From: Planctomycetaceae bacterium
GTDB lineage: Bacteria; Planctomycetota; Planctomycetia; Pirellulales; Thermoguttaceae
Assembly: GCA_031278315.1 (NCBI GenBank)
Contig: JAITKS010000104.1
Coordinates: 1 to 7,150, forward strand
Length of the DNA: 7,150 nt
Direction of reading: 5' to 3'
Within the stretch, counting starts at the first letter, position 1; the number at the start of each line of letters is the position of its first letter. The notes below the pieces were generated by a model that saw only the letters and a list, made by a program, of their open reading frames with translations, did no database searches and was not told where the DNA came from. The translations under genes and the position numbers were made by a program. Shown here one piece after another: positions 6,849-7,150 of the stretch.

Positions 6849-6906
6849 GGTAATATATCAGTCAGTTTAATTTATTGTTTTTCAACTTTTTTTGGTTTAT
6901 GAATTT
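6849..6906 (+). repeat. Right-hand copy of the TAATATATCAG element
   Basis: It starts with ggtaatatatcag (6849-6861). Its inner part, ttcaactttttttggttta and then tgaa, matches the reverse complement of the inner part of the 2866-2948 element (ttcaatttttttggtttatg). The two related copies thus lie in opposite orientation on either side of the gajAB operon. The far end of this copy is degraded or absent. Confidence 0.55.
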
Positions 6907-6912
6907 TAAATC

Positions 6913-7017
6913 ACATATCTGTTACGTCCCGCAGAGATGACACTTTATTAGCTCTTTCCGTATGTTGTTGAAGCATACGTTTAATAATGTGCCGCTCCTA
7001 GCGGGACTTGGATATGT
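6913..7017. repeat. Long imperfect palindrome, about 105 bases
   Basis: Paired arms nest in order: acatatc (6913-6919) with gatatgt (7011-7017); gtcccgc (6926-6932) with gcgggac (7001-7007), continuing imperfectly through atgacactttatta (6937-6950) and taataatgtgccgct (6982-6996); then cgtatg (6959-6964) with catacg (6974-6979) around a 9-base loop. The result is one long multi-stem hairpin, non-coding and GC-richer than the surrounding DNA. It could be a dispersed repeat unit, a structured RNA, or a transcription stop for the gene ending at 7068. The sequence alone does not decide among these. Confidence 0.65.
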
Positions 7018-7067
7018 TTATAGCATTGATCTGAGTAAAAAACTAGTTACGAAAAAAATCTTATTCC

Positions 7068-7150
7068 TTATTCCAGTGTTGGTTGAACATATTGACCGTT
7101 ACGTTGTGCTTCGAGCGTTTCGAGTTCATACGCGCCGTAAAAGTCGGCGT
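7068..7150 (-). CDS. C-terminal end of an unidentified protein (partial)
   Basis: An open frame enters from the right edge and ends in TAA at 7068-7070. The last 26 residues read ADFYGAYELETLEAQR then NGQYVQPTLE. Its composition (GC-rich codons, no rare-codon clusters) contrasts with the AT-rich spacer to its left and looks truly coding. I do not recognise the family from this short tail. It is on the same strand as gajAB but separated by more than 450 bases of repeat-rich spacer, so it is unlikely to be in the same operon. Confidence 0.55.
   Translation of the reverse strand, partial: ADFYGAYELETLEAQRNGQYVQPTLE

Overview
The window is an anti-phage defence locus read entirely from the minus strand. 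In transcription order (right to left) it holds the last 26 codons of an unidentified gene (7068-7150), a non-coding stretch rich in repeats (about 6711-7067), a remnant of a DNA-methyltransferase 3' end (6651-6710), a two-gene Gabija-type operon, gajA (4846-6609) and gajB (2956-4842), a 213-base spacer with palindromic repeats, and a full-length type III-like DNA methyltransferase gene, mod (166-2742). A further non-coding palindromic stretch (1-165) follows. No gene on the plus strand is supported.

GajA is an OLD-family protein, with an ABC-type ATPase followed by a TOPRIM nuclease domain. GajB is a UvrD/Rep-like superfamily 1 helicase with all its main motifs visible. The genes are 3 bases apart. 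In characterised Gabija systems these two proteins form one complex that cleaves or nicks phage DNA. The downstream Mod is a beta-class enzyme of the kind that pairs with a DEAD/DEAH-type Res subunit. No Res gene is present here, so it lies outside the window or is absent.

The most informative signals are about how the locus was built. The base upstream context and the extreme 3' end of mod both recur just upstream of gajA, in the same orientation, so gajAB sits between an intact mod and what looks like the scar of a second mod copy. Related repeats ending in TAATATATCAG lie on both sides of the operon in opposite orientation. Within mod, the segment expected to hold the target-recognition domain is sharply AT-richer (about 33% GC) than the sequence on either side (about 54% and 43%), which suggests specificity exchange.

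The organism cannot be named from the sequence. It is bacterial, with AT-rich spacers (genes mostly 30-45% GC by hand counts). No clear Shine-Dalgarno sequence precedes any of the three starts. The spacers hold degenerate short repeats (acaggatt, cacgaaat) and large palindromes. Repeat-laden spacers of this style are, from memory, seen in Planctomycetota, Spirochaetota and related Gram-negative lineages; that is a weak inference.
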